Assembly: GCF_002261345.1 (NCBI RefSeq)
Contig: NZ_NEVT01000008.1
Location: 124,001-188,000, forward strand
Origin: Bordetella genomosp. 2
Lineage (GTDB): Bacteria; Pseudomonadota; Gammaproteobacteria; Burkholderiales; Burkholderiaceae_B
DNA length: 64,000 nucleotides
Reading direction: 5' to 3'
Made by a program: the position numbers and the translations under genes. The notes under the pieces were generated by a model. It saw nothing but the letters and a program-made list of their open reading frames with translations, was not told the origin of the DNA and did no database searches. This document shows positions 1 to 8,965 of this stretch, piece after piece; position 1 is the stretch's first letter, and each line of letters opens with the position of its first letter.

Positions 1-249
1 AACGGCGACAAGGCCTGGTTCGGCTGGCCCGACTTCCCGCAGATCGAAGCGCTGCGCACCAAGCTGGCCCTGACCTCCGACCCGGCCGAGCAGAAGAAAA
101 TCGCCGACGAAGTGCAGCGCATCGGCATCGACGAGGGCCTGTACGTGCCGCTCGGCCAGATGTCGGTGCCGACGGCCTACTCGATCAAGCTCAGCGGCCT
201 GGTGCACGCCCCCATCATGGCGTTCTGGAACGTCAAGAAAGCGCCCTGA
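1..249 (+). CDS. ABC transporter substrate-binding protein, family 5 (C-terminal 82 residues)
   Basis: Open from base 1 in frame 1 and ending at TGA 247-249; the start lies outside the window. The visible tail (W-F-G-W-P-D-F near its start, GLYVPLG, and a C-terminal MAFWNVKKAP) reads like the end of periplasmic binding proteins of the peptide/nickel/opine importers (SBP_bac_5). It would capture the substrate in the periplasm and deliver it to the permease pair encoded just downstream (next start 18 bp away). The call rests on the tail plus the operon context; the substrate cannot be told from this fragment. Confidence 0.75.
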   Translation, partial: NGDKAWFGWPDFPQIEALRTKLALTSDPAEQKKIADEVQRIGIDEGLYVPLGQMSVPTAYSIKLSGLVHAPIMAFWNVKKAP

Positions 250-267
250 TCCTGGCGAGAGGTCCCG

Positions 268-1209
268 ATGCTGGCATTCATCCTGCGGCGGCTGCTGGCC
301 ACCATCCCCGTGCTGGTGCTGGTGGCCGTGGTCGTCTTCGCGATCCTCCGGCTCAGCCCTGGCGACCCCGCCGTCATCATGGCCGGCGACGGCGCCACGC
401 CGGAGCGCATCGCCCAGATCCGCCAGGTCATGGGCCTGGACCAGCCGCTGGTGAAGCAGTTCTTCCTGTGGGCCGGCCGGCTGCTGCAAGGCGACATCGG
501 CACCTCGCTCATGTCCGGGGTGCCGGTCCGCCAGCTGATCGGCCAGCGTCTCGAACCCTCGCTCAGCCTGGCGGCGCTGACGCTGCTGCTCACGCTGGTC
601 GTCGCCATTCCGCTCGGCATCCTGGCCGCGTGGCGCCAGGGCCGCCTGCTCGACCGCCTGGTGATGGGCTTCTCGGTGCTGGGCTTCTCGGTGCCGGTCT
701 TCGTCACCGCCTACGTGCTCATCTGGGCCTTCGCCATCGAGCTGGACTGGTTCAAGGTGCAGGGCTACGCGCCGCTGTCGGGCGGCTTCTGGCCGTTCCT
801 GCACCGCCTGATCCTGCCGGCCCTGGCGCTGTCTACCATCTATGTGGCGCTGATCGCCCGCATCACGCGCACCAGCGTCATCGAGGTCATGGGCGAGGAC
901 TTCATCCGCACCGCGCGCGCCAAGGGGCTCGGCGAAACCGGCGTCCTGCTGGGGCACGCGCTGCGCAACGCCGCCGTGCCGATCGCCACCGTGGTGGGCG
1001 TGGGCATCGCGCTGCTGATCAGCGGCGTGGTGGTCACCGAATCGGTGTTCAATATCCCCGGGCTGGGACGGCTGGTGGTCGAAGCCGTGCTGGCGCGCGA
1101 CTACCCCGTCATACAGGGCCTGACGCTGTTCTTCGCCTTCGTATACGTCTTCATCAATCTGGTCGTCGATTGCGCCTATACGCTGTTCGACCCGCGCATC
1201 AGGTATTGA
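268..1209 (+). CDS. Peptide/nickel-type ABC transporter permease (DppB-like)
   Basis: A 313-residue inner-membrane permease of the length usual for the DppB/GsiC family. The start MLAFILRRLLATIPVL with the following hydrophobic helix is the classical N-terminus of this group, and the R-L-S-P-G-D-P-A motif follows at about residue 31. The cytoplasmic EAA-type loop that docks on the ATPase is visible around residues 204-235 (EVMGEDFIRTARAKGLGE, then H-A-L-R-N-A). Several membrane helices are evident from hydrophobicity. It is preceded by the binding protein and followed 2 bp later by the second permease, so the genes form one operon. Substrate unknown; the neighbouring M81 metallopeptidase hints at a peptide or modified peptide. 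Confidence 0.93.
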   Translation: MLAFILRRLLATIPVLVLVAVVVFAILRLSPGDPAVIMAGDGATPERIAQIRQVMGLDQPLVKQFFLWAGRLLQGDIGTSLMSGVPVRQLIGQRLEPSLSLAALTLLLTLVVAIPLGILAAWRQGRLLDRLVMGFSVLGFSVPVFVTAYVLIWAFAIELDWFKVQGYAPLSGGFWPFLHRLILPALALSTIYVALIARITRTSVIEVMGEDFIRTARAKGLGETGVLLGHALRNAAVPIATVVGVGIALLISGVVVTESVFNIPGLGRLVVEAVLARDYPVIQGLTLFFAFVYVFINLVVDCAYTLFDPRIRY

Positions 1210-1211
1210 CC

Positions 1212-2111
1212 ATGGCCACGCAATCCGACGCCCTGCCCCGCGCCGCCGGCCTGCCCGGCGCCGATCCGCGCGCCTCCGCCTGGCGGCGGGTGCGCCATAC
1301 CCTGAAGACCTGGCCGGTGCTGCTGGCGCTGGTGGTGCTGTCGCTGGTCGTCCTGGCGGCGCTGCTGGCGCCGTGGCTGGGCACCGTCAGCCCCACCGCC
1401 ATCGACCCCGGCAACCGGCTCAAGCCGCCATTCGGCGGCTACCTGCTCGGCACCGACGCGTTCGGCCGCGACATCTGGTCGCGCGTCGTCTACGGGGCCC
1501 GCGTCTCGCTGATCGCCGGCCTGGGCGCCGCCGTGATCAGCGTCGCCGCCGGCCTGGCGATCGGCCTGGTGGCAGGGTGGTTCCGGTCGCTCGACGGCTT
1601 CATCATGCGCGTCATGGACGCGGTCATGGCCATTCCCGGCATTCTGCTGGCCATTGCCCTGGTGTCGGTCACGGGCGCCAGCCTGACCACCGTCCTGGTG
1701 GCCATCACCATTCCCGAGATCCCGCGCGTGGTGCGCCTGGTGCGCGGCCAGATACTCAGCGTGCGCGGCGAGCCCTATGTCGAGGCGGCCCTGGCGCTGG
1801 GCACGCCGCTGCATTTGCTGCTGTGGCGCCATCTGGTCCCCAGCACGGTGGCGCCGCTGACGGTGCAGGGCACGTACGTGTTCGCCTCCGCCATGCTCAC
1901 CGAAGCCATCCTCAGCTTCCTGGGCGCCGGCATCCCGCCCGAAATCGCCTCGTGGGGCAACATCATGTCCGAGGGCCGCATGTATTTCCGCATGCTGCCG
2001 GGCCTCATCCTGTTCCCCGGCCTGTTCCTGTCGCTGACCGTGCTCAGCGTGAATATCCTGGGCGATGCGCTGCGCGACGCGCTCGACCCCAAGATGGTGC
2101 GCAGGATCTGA
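1212..2111 (+). CDS. Peptide/nickel-type ABC transporter permease (DppC-like)
   Basis: A 299-residue partner permease. The ATG at 1212 was chosen because it lies 2 bp after the stop of the upstream permease; the frame stays open far upstream only because of high GC. The protein has the DppC layout: a hydrophilic N-terminus, a first membrane helix at about residues 33-55, the L-L-G-T-D-A-F-G-R-D-I-W-S-R motif at about residue 80, and the EAA-type loop around residues 175-210 (R-G-E-P-Y-V-E-A-A-L-A-L-G). With the DppB-like protein it would form the heterodimeric channel. The 4-bp gap to the ATPase gene indicates translational coupling. Confidence 0.93.
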   Translation: MATQSDALPRAAGLPGADPRASAWRRVRHTLKTWPVLLALVVLSLVVLAALLAPWLGTVSPTAIDPGNRLKPPFGGYLLGTDAFGRDIWSRVVYGARVSLIAGLGAAVISVAAGLAIGLVAGWFRSLDGFIMRVMDAVMAIPGILLAIALVSVTGASLTTVLVAITIPEIPRVVRLVRGQILSVRGEPYVEAALALGTPLHLLLWRHLVPSTVAPLTVQGTYVFASAMLTEAILSFLGAGIPPEIASWGNIMSEGRMYFRMLPGLILFPGLFLSLTVLSVNILGDALRDALDPKMVRRI

Positions 2112-2114
2112 ACC

Positions 2115-3773
2115 ATGTCCTATTCCCCCAATCCGCCCGCCGGCGACACCACTTCCGCGGTACTGGCCATCCGCAACCTGTCGGTCGCGGTGGCGGGCGC
2201 CGGCAACCGGGTGGTGCGCAACCTCAGCCTGGACGTGCATGCCGGCGAGACCGTCTGCGTGGTCGGCGAATCCGGTTCCGGCAAATCGGTCAGCTCGCTG
2301 GCGGTCATGGGGCTGCTGCCCCCCGGCGTGCTCGAGCCCACCGGCGCCATCCGGGTCGAAGGCGAGGACATCCTCAGCGCCACGCCGCGCCGCCTGCGCG
2401 AATTGCGCGCCACGCGCATGGCCATGGTGTTCCAGGAACCCATGACCGCGCTGAACCCGGTGCATACCGTCGGCCGCCAGGTCGACGAAGTGCTGCGCCT
2501 GCACCGCCGCATGACGCGCGCCCAGCGGCGCGCCAAGGTGCTCGACATGTTCCGCTCGGTGCATCTGCCCGATCCGGAGCGCATCTATGAGTCCTACCCC
2601 CACCAATTGTCGGGCGGCCAGCGCCAGCGCATCGTCATCGCCATGGCGCTCATCCTCGAGCCGCGCCTGCTGATCGCCGACGAGCCCACCACGGCGCTGG
2701 ACGTCACCACTCAGAAGCAGATCCTCGCCCTCATCAAGGAATTGCAGGTCAAGCACCGCACCGCCGTGCTGTTCATCACGCACGACTTCGGCGTGGTGGC
2801 CGAGATCGCCGATCGCATCGTGGTCATGAACCAGGGCGACCTGGTCGAAACCGGCACGCGCGACGATATCCTGGCGCGGCCGCAACAGAGTTACACCCGC
2901 CGCCTGGTGTCGTCCGTGCCCAGCCTGGTGCCGCTGCGCCGCGACGCGCCGGACGGCGCCACGGTGCTGAGCGTGCACGGGCTGGGCCGCGTCTACACCG
3001 ACAAGCGGCCCTTCTGGAGCGGCGGCAAGCGCGCCGTGCTGGCCGCCGACGACGTCAACCTGACGCTGCGCAAGGGCGAGATCCTCGGCATCGTCGGCGA
3101 ATCAGGCTCAGGCAAGTCCACGGTGGCGCGCTGCATCCTGCGGCTGATCGAGCCCACGGCAGGCAGCATGCGCATCGGCGGCGACGACATCTCGGCGCTC
3201 GCCGGCGCGGCGCTGCGGCCGATGCGCCGGCGCATCCAGATCGTCTTCCAGGATCCTTACCGCTCGCTCAACCCGCGTCGCAAGGTGGGCGAGTCCATCA
3301 TCGAGGGGCTGTTGAATTTCGGCGAACCGCGCCAGCAGGCGCTCGAGCGCGCCGCGGCCACCCTGAAGGTGGTCGGGCTGGACGGCAATGCCATGGAACG
3401 CTACCCGCACCAGTTTTCGGGCGGCCAGCGGCAGCGCATCTGCATTGCCCGGGCCCTGGTGATGGAACCGGAAGTCCTGGTGGCGGACGAAGCCGTCTCG
3501 GCGCTCGACGTATCCGTCCAGGCCCAGGTACTGGAACTGCTCGAGCAGATCCGCAGCCGCACCGGCGTGGGCGTGCTCTTCATCACGCACGACCTGCGCG
3601 TGGCCGCGCAGATCTGCGACACCATCATGGTCATGCAGCACGGCCGCGTGGTCGAGACCGGCGCCGCCGAACTCGTGCTGACCCGGCCGTCGCACGACTA
3701 CACCCGCGCGCTGATCGACGCCGCGCCCGGGCGCGGCTGGGACTTCCGCAACTTCCGGCCGCTGGCGGCATAA
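2115..3773 (+). CDS. Double-ATPase ABC transporter subunit (DppD-DppF-like fusion)
   Basis: A 552-residue protein carrying two complete ABC ATPase domains, so one polypeptide replaces the usual DppD/DppF pair, as in GsiA-type systems. Domain 1: Walker A GESGSGKS near residue 50, signature LSGGQRQR near 165, Walker B LLIADEP near 185. Domain 2: Walker [10 protein letters not shown] near 328, signature FSGGQRQR near 434, Walker B LVADE near 454. Each half ends with the oligopeptide/dipeptide C-terminal extension (S-Y-T-R-R-L and H-D-Y-T-R-A-L). It energises import through the two permeases encoded just upstream. All catalytic motifs look intact. Confidence 0.95.
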   Translation: MSYSPNPPAGDTTSAVLAIRNLSVAVAGAGNRVVRNLSLDVHAGETVCVVGESGSGKSVSSLAVMGLLPPGVLEPTGAIRVEGEDILSATPRRLRELRATRMAMVFQEPMTALNPVHTVGRQVDEVLRLHRRMTRAQRRAKVLDMFRSVHLPDPERIYESYPHQLSGGQRQRIVIAMALILEPRLLIADEPTTALDVTTQKQILALIKELQVKHRTAVLFITHDFGVVAEIADRIVVMNQGDLVETGTRDDILARPQQSYTRRLVSSVPSLVPLRRDAPDGATVLSVHGLGRVYTDKRPFWSGGKRAVLAADDVNLTLRKGEILGIVGESGSGKSTVARCILRLIEPTAGSMRIGGDDISALAGAALRPMRRRIQIVFQDPYRSLNPRRKVGESIIEGLLNFGEPRQQALERAAATLKVVGLDGNAMERYPHQFSGGQRQRICIARALVMEPEVLVADEAVSALDVSVQAQVLELLEQIRSRTGVGVLFITHDLRVAAQICDTIMVMQHGRVVETGAAELVLTRPSHDYTRALIDAAPGRGWDFRNFRPLAA

Positions 3774-3852
3774 AGTGACATCGATCCCCGAGCGCCACGC
3801 GCCCTCCCCCGCGGCCCGGCCACACTCGTAAACCCACTTGGAGCACGACACC

Positions 3853-5328
3853 ATGCGCTGGTTGCTGGCAATGATCAAGCACGAGACCAACACTTTTTCC
3901 CCGGTGCCGACGCCGCTCGAACGCTTCTTTCGCGGCAGTCCCGAGATACTCGCCGGCGAACGCGCCATCCGTGCCTACGAACACACCGACAGCGGCCTGG
4001 GCGGCTATATCGAAGTCGCGCGCCGCGAAGGCGCGGAGATCGTCGTGCCGGTGGCGGCCGAGTCCTGGCCCAGCGCGCCCGCCGACGCGGACACCTACGA
4101 ACGCCTGTGCGGGCTGGTGCTCGAGGAAGTGCGGCGCGGCGGCTACGACGCCATCTTGCTCGACCTGCACGGCGCCATGGTCGCCGAGGGAATCGAAGAC
4201 GCCGAAGGCCACCTGCTGCGCCGCCTGCGCGAAATCGACCCCGACACGCCGGTGGGCGTGACGCTCGACATGCACGCCAATATCTACGACGACATCGTGC
4301 GCCACGCCACGGTGGTGTCGGGCTTTCACACCTATCCCCACGTCGACATCCGCGCGGCCGGCGTGCGCGCCGCCGACGTCATCGCCCGCACCCTCAAGGG
4401 CGAGATCCGGCCGGTCATGGCCTGGGCCAACAAGCCCATGCTGCCGCACATCATGTGCCAGGGCACCCACGCCGATCCCAACAAATCGCTGCAAGAACGC
4501 TGCCGCGCGCTGGAGTCCCAGGGGGTGCTGGCCGCCTCGGTGTTCGTCGGGTTCCCGCACGCCGATATCCGCGAAGCCGGCTTGAGCGCGGTGATCTGCA
4601 CCGACGGCGACCTGCCCGCCGCGCAGCGTTGGCGCGACGAACTGCTGGAGGCCGCCTGGAACGGCCGCGAACAATGGGTTTTCCACTGCGAACCGCTGGC
4701 GCCCGCCATCGCGCGCGCCAAGACCATCGAGCAGGGCCCCGTCATCCTGCTCGACCACTTCGACAACACCGGCTCCGGCGGCACCATGGACACGACCGCC
4801 GTGCTGGCCGAGATCCTGCGCCAGGGCCTGGAGAACGTCGCCTTCTACGCCTTGTGCGATCCGCAGGCGGCGCAGCAGGCCGCCGCGGCGGGCGTGGGCG
4901 CCGAACTCACCCTGCCGCTGGGCGGCAAGGTGGCCATGCCGGCGCTCAAGCAGCAAAGCGAACCGCTGCCCGTCACCGGCCGGGTCAAGCTGGTGTTCGA
5001 CGGCGTATACCTGAACCGCGGGCCCATGTACCGCGGCGTACGCAACGACACCGGGCTGACCGTGGTGTTCGATACCGGCAAGGTGCAGATCGTCATCGTC
5101 TCGCGCCACCAGGAACCCTTCGATATCAACTGCCTGCTGTCGGCCGGCATCGATCCGCTGCAAAAACGCTACGTGGCGCTCAAGAGCCGCGTGCACTGGC
5201 GCGCCGGCTTCGCCGACATGGCCACCGAGATCATTCCCTGCACGGGCGTGGGCGTCACCACCTCGGACTACAGCCAGGTCGAATTCAAGCACGTGCGTCG
5301 TCCGATCTATCCGCTGGATCCCCTCTGA
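3853..5328 (+). CDS. M81 family metallopeptidase (MlrC/DUF1485-like)
   Basis: A 491-residue protein of the microcystinase C (MlrC) family, zinc peptidases that cleave small or unusual peptides. Conserved family blocks are present: K-H-E-T-N-T-F-S-P at residues 9-17, DLHGAMVAEG near 104, DMHAN near 139, G-F-H-T-Y-P-H-V-D near 157, and DNTGSGGTMD near 303, carrying the Asp/His residues expected at the metal site. I chose ATG 3853 over the in-frame TTG 3838 because TTGGAG gives a ribosome site 9 bases before it. It follows the importer genes after 79 bp, so it probably trims the imported compound in the cytoplasm; no signal peptide is visible. The physiological substrate is unknown and hydantoinase-like activities cannot be excluded. 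Confidence 0.85.
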   Translation: MRWLLAMIKHETNTFSPVPTPLERFFRGSPEILAGERAIRAYEHTDSGLGGYIEVARREGAEIVVPVAAESWPSAPADADTYERLCGLVLEEVRRGGYDAILLDLHGAMVAEGIEDAEGHLLRRLREIDPDTPVGVTLDMHANIYDDIVRHATVVSGFHTYPHVDIRAAGVRAADVIARTLKGEIRPVMAWANKPMLPHIMCQGTHADPNKSLQERCRALESQGVLAASVFVGFPHADIREAGLSAVICTDGDLPAAQRWRDELLEAAWNGREQWVFHCEPLAPAIARAKTIEQGPVILLDHFDNTGSGGTMDTTAVLAEILRQGLENVAFYALCDPQAAQQAAAAGVGAELTLPLGGKVAMPALKQQSEPLPVTGRVKLVFDGVYLNRGPMYRGVRNDTGLTVVFDTGKVQIVIVSRHQEPFDINCLLSAGIDPLQKRYVALKSRVHWRAGFADMATEIIPCTGVGVTTSDYSQVEFKHVRRPIYPLDPL

Positions 5329-5425
5329 CCAATCGCTATTTCGTCGCAACCTGATACGCACGGTAACTTCTATGAGAGGCGCCGCACGGTCGCGTCGTTA
5401 TACTCGCCGCGGGCGATCAGCGCCC

Positions 5426-5453
5426 TCCGGACGCCGCCCGGCGGCGGTCCGGA
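5426..5453. repeat. GC-rich inverted repeat ahead of the DUF945 gene
   Basis: TCCGGACGCCGCC at 5426-5438 is mirrored by GGCGGCGGTCCGGA at 5440-5453 with one bulged base. It lies about 30 bases before the next start and just after a plausible -10 (TATACT, 5399-5404), so it would sit in the 5' leader. No T-run follows, which argues against a terminator. Function unknown. Confidence 0.35.
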
Positions 5454-5484
5454 TCATATCCATTATCGAGTTGGACGAATAACA

Positions 5485-7404
5485 ATGAAGAAGGCTGTAG
5501 GGATCACCGCGGGCGTGGTCGTAGTTCTGGCGGCAGGCTGGCTGGGCGCCACCTGGTACACCGGCAAGCGCATCGAAAGCGAGGCGCCGGCCCAATTGGC
5601 GGCCGTCAACAAGGAAATGGCCGATGCCCTGGCCGGCATGGGCTTCACCCTGACCATCCAGCAGCTGGACCACGCGCGCGGCTTCTTCACCAGCCGGGCG
5701 CGCTACAGCATCGCACTGGCCAAGGCGCCCGGCGGTCCCGAGGACCTGCCCGAGGGCACGGTCGAAGTCGTCTCCGACATCGAGCACGGCCCGTTCCCCA
5801 GGCGCGCCATCGCCGGCGGCCACCTGCTGCCCAAGCTGGCGTTCGTGCACTCCGAGCTGGCCGAGACCGAGAACCTGAAGCCGTTGTTCGAGCTGACCAA
5901 GGGCGCCACGCCGCTCTGGGGCGATACCGTGGTGTCATACAACGGCGACAGCGTCGGCACCGCCGGCATTGCGCCGATCGAAATCAGCCGCGAAGACGGC
6001 AGCCTGAAGTTCAGCGGCGCGCACGCCGAAGGCCGCTTCGTGCGGGCCTCCAAGAATTCCGTCGGCCATATCGCCATCGGCCAGGTGATCCTCGATGCCA
6101 GCAAGGCCGAATCGCCGCTCAAGCTGGACATGGCGGGCCTGAACTTCGACTTCGACACCCGCATGGGCCAGTTCGGATTCGGCATCGGCAGCTCCAACGC
6201 CAAGATCGACCGCTTCGGCTTCGAAGACATCGAGACCGGCGCCAAGATCGCCTTGCAGGGGCTGGGCTACACCGTCGCGCTGACCGAGAACGACACGAAC
6301 ATCAATCTCGAGGCGGGCTACCAGGTCGGCCAGATCACCGTCAACGGCAACGATTTCGGCAAAGGCCAGGCCACCCTGAAGATGGAGCGGCTCGACGGCA
6401 AGGCCGCCGCCGAGCTGTCCAGGCTGTACCGCGAATTGGTCACCAGCATGAGCGACGACGGCGACGACGTCTCGTTGACCGAGGAACAGCGCCAGCAGGC
6501 GCTGCAACAGGTCAAGCAGCTGCTGGCCGGCAACCCGTCGTTGCGCCTGGATCCGCTCGTCTGGCAGACCGGCAAGGGCGAAAGCCGCGTGACGCTGGCG
6601 GTCGACCTGGCCAAGCCGGCCGAGGCCGACGCCGCGGCGTCGGCCGCCACCCTGCCCGACACCGTGCGCGAAGCGGTCAAGGCCATCGACCTCAAAGTCA
6701 CGCTGTCCAAGCCCATGCTGCAGGACCTCATCGCGCAGTACATGCAGGGGCAGGGCCTGGAAGCCCAGGAAGCGGCCAGCGAAGCCAGCGACCAGGTCGG
6801 TTCCCTGGCCGGCATGGCGGAAATGCTGAACATCGGCAAGAATGACGGCGACAACATCGTCGGCACCTTCCACTACGCCGACGGCACGGCCAACCTGAAT
6901 GGCCAGGCCATCCCGGCCGACGAACTGTTCGACAACCTGCTGGGCGGACTGGTTGCCGACGACGCCAGCGAGGCGGACGAGCCCGCCGGCCAGATGCTGG
7001 GCGCCGTCGACCCAACGATCATCGGCGGCATCCTGGACGAGACCGGCATCAGCTACGAAACCGATGTGTCGGAAACCGGCATGCCCTTCATCAGGATCGA
7101 TGCGGCGCACACCGGCGCCAGCAGCGTGCGGGTGGACTTCAACGATTGCGACGAAGCTTCCAGCTGCTCCGACCTGATGCTGCGCGCCGTCGTCGCGTCC
7201 GCCCGCCCCATCCCGCTGACCCGGATCAACGACTGGAATACGCGCAACCGCTGGACGCGCGCCTACCTGGAAGACAGCAAGAACGCCGTGCTGGAAATGG
7301 ACGTGAACGCCTACGGCGGAATCGGCGGCAACGGCGCCAGCTACCTGATCAGCACGTTCCTGACCACCCTGCCGGCGTTCGCCGAAGTCATGACCGCCAA
7401 GTGA
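5485..7404 (+). CDS. YdgA-like DUF945 family protein
   Basis: A 639-residue protein. It opens with a short positively charged tip and one hydrophobic segment (about residues 4-22), then the family-typical sequence around W-Y-T-G-K-R-I-E (residues 25-33). The rest is soluble and beta-rich, presumably periplasmic and membrane-anchored. This is the layout of E. coli YdgA (DUF945), whose role is not established; this copy is longer than the roughly 500-residue E. coli protein. The gene stands alone: the 156 bp upstream contain a possible -10, and a strong terminator closes it at 7446-7475. Nothing in the sequence suggests a catalytic function. Confidence 0.8.
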   Translation: MKKAVGITAGVVVVLAAGWLGATWYTGKRIESEAPAQLAAVNKEMADALAGMGFTLTIQQLDHARGFFTSRARYSIALAKAPGGPEDLPEGTVEVVSDIEHGPFPRRAIAGGHLLPKLAFVHSELAETENLKPLFELTKGATPLWGDTVVSYNGDSVGTAGIAPIEISREDGSLKFSGAHAEGRFVRASKNSVGHIAIGQVILDASKAESPLKLDMAGLNFDFDTRMGQFGFGIGSSNAKIDRFGFEDIETGAKIALQGLGYTVALTENDTNINLEAGYQVGQITVNGNDFGKGQATLKMERLDGKAAAELSRLYRELVTSMSDDGDDVSLTEEQRQQALQQVKQLLAGNPSLRLDPLVWQTGKGESRVTLAVDLAKPAEADAAASAATLPDTVREAVKAIDLKVTLSKPMLQDLIAQYMQGQGLEAQEAASEASDQVGSLAGMAEMLNIGKNDGDNIVGTFHYADGTANLNGQAIPADELFDNLLGGLVADDASEADEPAGQMLGAVDPTIIGGILDETGISYETDVSETGMPFIRIDAAHTGASSVRVDFNDCDEASSCSDLMLRAVVASARPIPLTRINDWNTRNRWTRAYLEDSKNAVLEMDVNAYGGIGGNGASYLISTFLTTLPAFAEVMTAK

Positions 7405-7410
7405 CGCCAT

Positions 7411-7475
7411 GCCATCCCACTTGCTGATGGGATGACTTTTCTCAAAACGCCCGCATGCCCAGCGGGCGTTTTTTT
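7411..7475 (+). terminator. Rho-independent terminator after the DUF945 gene
   Basis: A perfect 9-bp stem (AACGCCCGC 7446-7454, GCGGGCGTT 7462-7470) with a 7-base loop runs into an uninterrupted T tract ending at 7475. A weaker hairpin (CATCCCA/TGGGATG) stands just upstream, beginning about 7413. It separates the DUF945 gene from the glycosyltransferase that starts at 7514. Confidence 0.92.
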
Positions 7476-7513
7476 GGGCCTCCTATTACACTGCGCAACG
7501 CTCGCAGCCGACC

Positions 7514-8836
7514 ATGCCGGTCAGCTGCATTTCCGTACAGCGCATGGCTCTCCTCAACCTCGTCTCGTCCCTGTTTTCCAGGCAGCAGGTCGCGCCCGCC
7601 GGCGCGGGCCGGCAAGGCCCGCCCGGCCAAGCCGGGCAGCCGCGGGCGCCGGCCCTCTCCGAATCCCGCGCCGGTGCCCCCCGCCTGCTGTTCGTGGTCA
7701 ACAACCCGGCCTACTTCCTGTCTCACCGCCTGCCGCTGGCCCTGGCCGCGCGCCATGCCGGCTACGAGGTACACGTCGCCACCATGGCCGGCGACAGCGT
7801 CGCCCACATAGAGGCGCTTGGCCTGGCGCACCATGTGCTGCCCATGACCCGCAGCGGCCGGCACCCCGTGCGCGAACTGCACACGCTGTGGTCGCTGTGG
7901 CGCCTGTTCCGTCGCCTGCGGCCCGCCGTGGTCCACCTGGTGACGATCAAGCCGGTGCTCTACGGCGGCATCGCGGCCCGGCTGGCCCGGGTGCCGGGGG
8001 CGGTATTCGCCATTTCGGGCCTGGGGTTCACTTTCATCGAGCGCGGCGTCAAGGCCGCCCTGCTGCGGCAAGTCGTGGCGCGCCTGTATCGGCGGGCGCT
8101 GAAACACCGCAACAGCCGGGTGGTATTCCAGAACGCCAATGATCGCGACCTGCTGCGCCGCCTGGGCGCGCTGCGCGACGGCCAGGCCGTGATGACTCGC
8201 GGCTCGGGCGTGGACTTGTCCGCCTATGCCGCGGTGGCCGAACCGGCCGGCCCTCCAGTCATCGTCCTGATGGCCGCCCGTTTGCTGCGGCACAAGGGTG
8301 TGCTGGAATTCGTCGAGGCGGCACGCCTGCTGCGCAGCCGCCAAGTCCCGGTGCGCATGGTGCTGGCCGGCGGCATTGACCCGGACAACCCGGCTTCGGT
8401 CGCCCAGTCCGACGTCGATGCCTGGCGGCAAGAGGGGTGCGTCGAGGCGCTGGGTGAACGCAACGACGTAGCCATGCTGTACGCGACCTCGCATATCGCG
8501 GTGCTGCCGTCCTATCGCGAGGGCCTGCCGCGCTCGCTGATCGAGGCGGCGGCCTGCGGCCGCGCGGTGGTGACCACCGACGTGCCGGGCTGCCGCGACG
8601 CGATCGACCCCGGCCGCACCGGCCTGCTGGTGCCGCCGCGCGACGCCCGGGCGCTGGCGGCGGCAATCGAGCAACTGGCCAGCGACAGCGTGCTTCGGCA
8701 GCGGCTGGGAATGGCCGGACGCGAGCTGGCCGAACGCGAGTTCAGCATCGTCGACGCATGCCGCCAGCATCTGGATATCTACCAGGCCCTGACGGCCCCG
8801 CAACAGCGCCAGACGCTGCTCCAGCCACAAGAATGA
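7514..8836 (+). CDS. Glycosyltransferase family 4 protein
   Basis: A 440-residue GT-B fold retaining glycosyltransferase. After a proline/glycine-rich N-terminal 45 residues comes the GT4-type entry strand L-L-F-V-V-N-N-P-A-Y-F-L-S-H-R-L and an H-L-V-T-I-K-P-V block; the donor-binding E-x7-E motif is at about residue 334 (E-G-L-P-R-S-L-I-E-A-A-A-C-G). Such enzymes build O-antigen, capsule or other surface glycans at the cytoplasmic face of the inner membrane. An alternative ATG at 7544 would give 430 residues; neither start has a convincing ribosome site. No other polysaccharide gene lies nearby, so the product and sugar donor cannot be inferred. Confidence 0.85.
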   Translation: MPVSCISVQRMALLNLVSSLFSRQQVAPAGAGRQGPPGQAGQPRAPALSESRAGAPRLLFVVNNPAYFLSHRLPLALAARHAGYEVHVATMAGDSVAHIEALGLAHHVLPMTRSGRHPVRELHTLWSLWRLFRRLRPAVVHLVTIKPVLYGGIAARLARVPGAVFAISGLGFTFIERGVKAALLRQVVARLYRRALKHRNSRVVFQNANDRDLLRRLGALRDGQAVMTRGSGVDLSAYAAVAEPAGPPVIVLMAARLLRHKGVLEFVEAARLLRSRQVPVRMVLAGGIDPDNPASVAQSDVDAWRQEGCVEALGERNDVAMLYATSHIAVLPSYREGLPRSLIEAAACGRAVVTTDVPGCRDAIDPGRTGLLVPPRDARALAAAIEQLASDSVLRQRLGMAGRELAEREFSIVDACRQHLDIYQALTAPQQRQTLLQPQE

Positions 8837-8965
8837 TTTGCCGCAAGGCGTCCGTGCGGCCGCCTGGCGCGTAGGCCGCAACCCGGCCTTACACTGCCTG
8901 GCATTATCTGTCGCGGTCGATTGCACCGGCCCGGTGCATCCGTACGGCGATGCAGGGCCGTCACC

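Noticed and set aside
8846-8867. Terminator after the glycosyltransferase gene
   Set aside because: A short CCGCA/TGCGG pairing exists but has no T tract and a weak stem.
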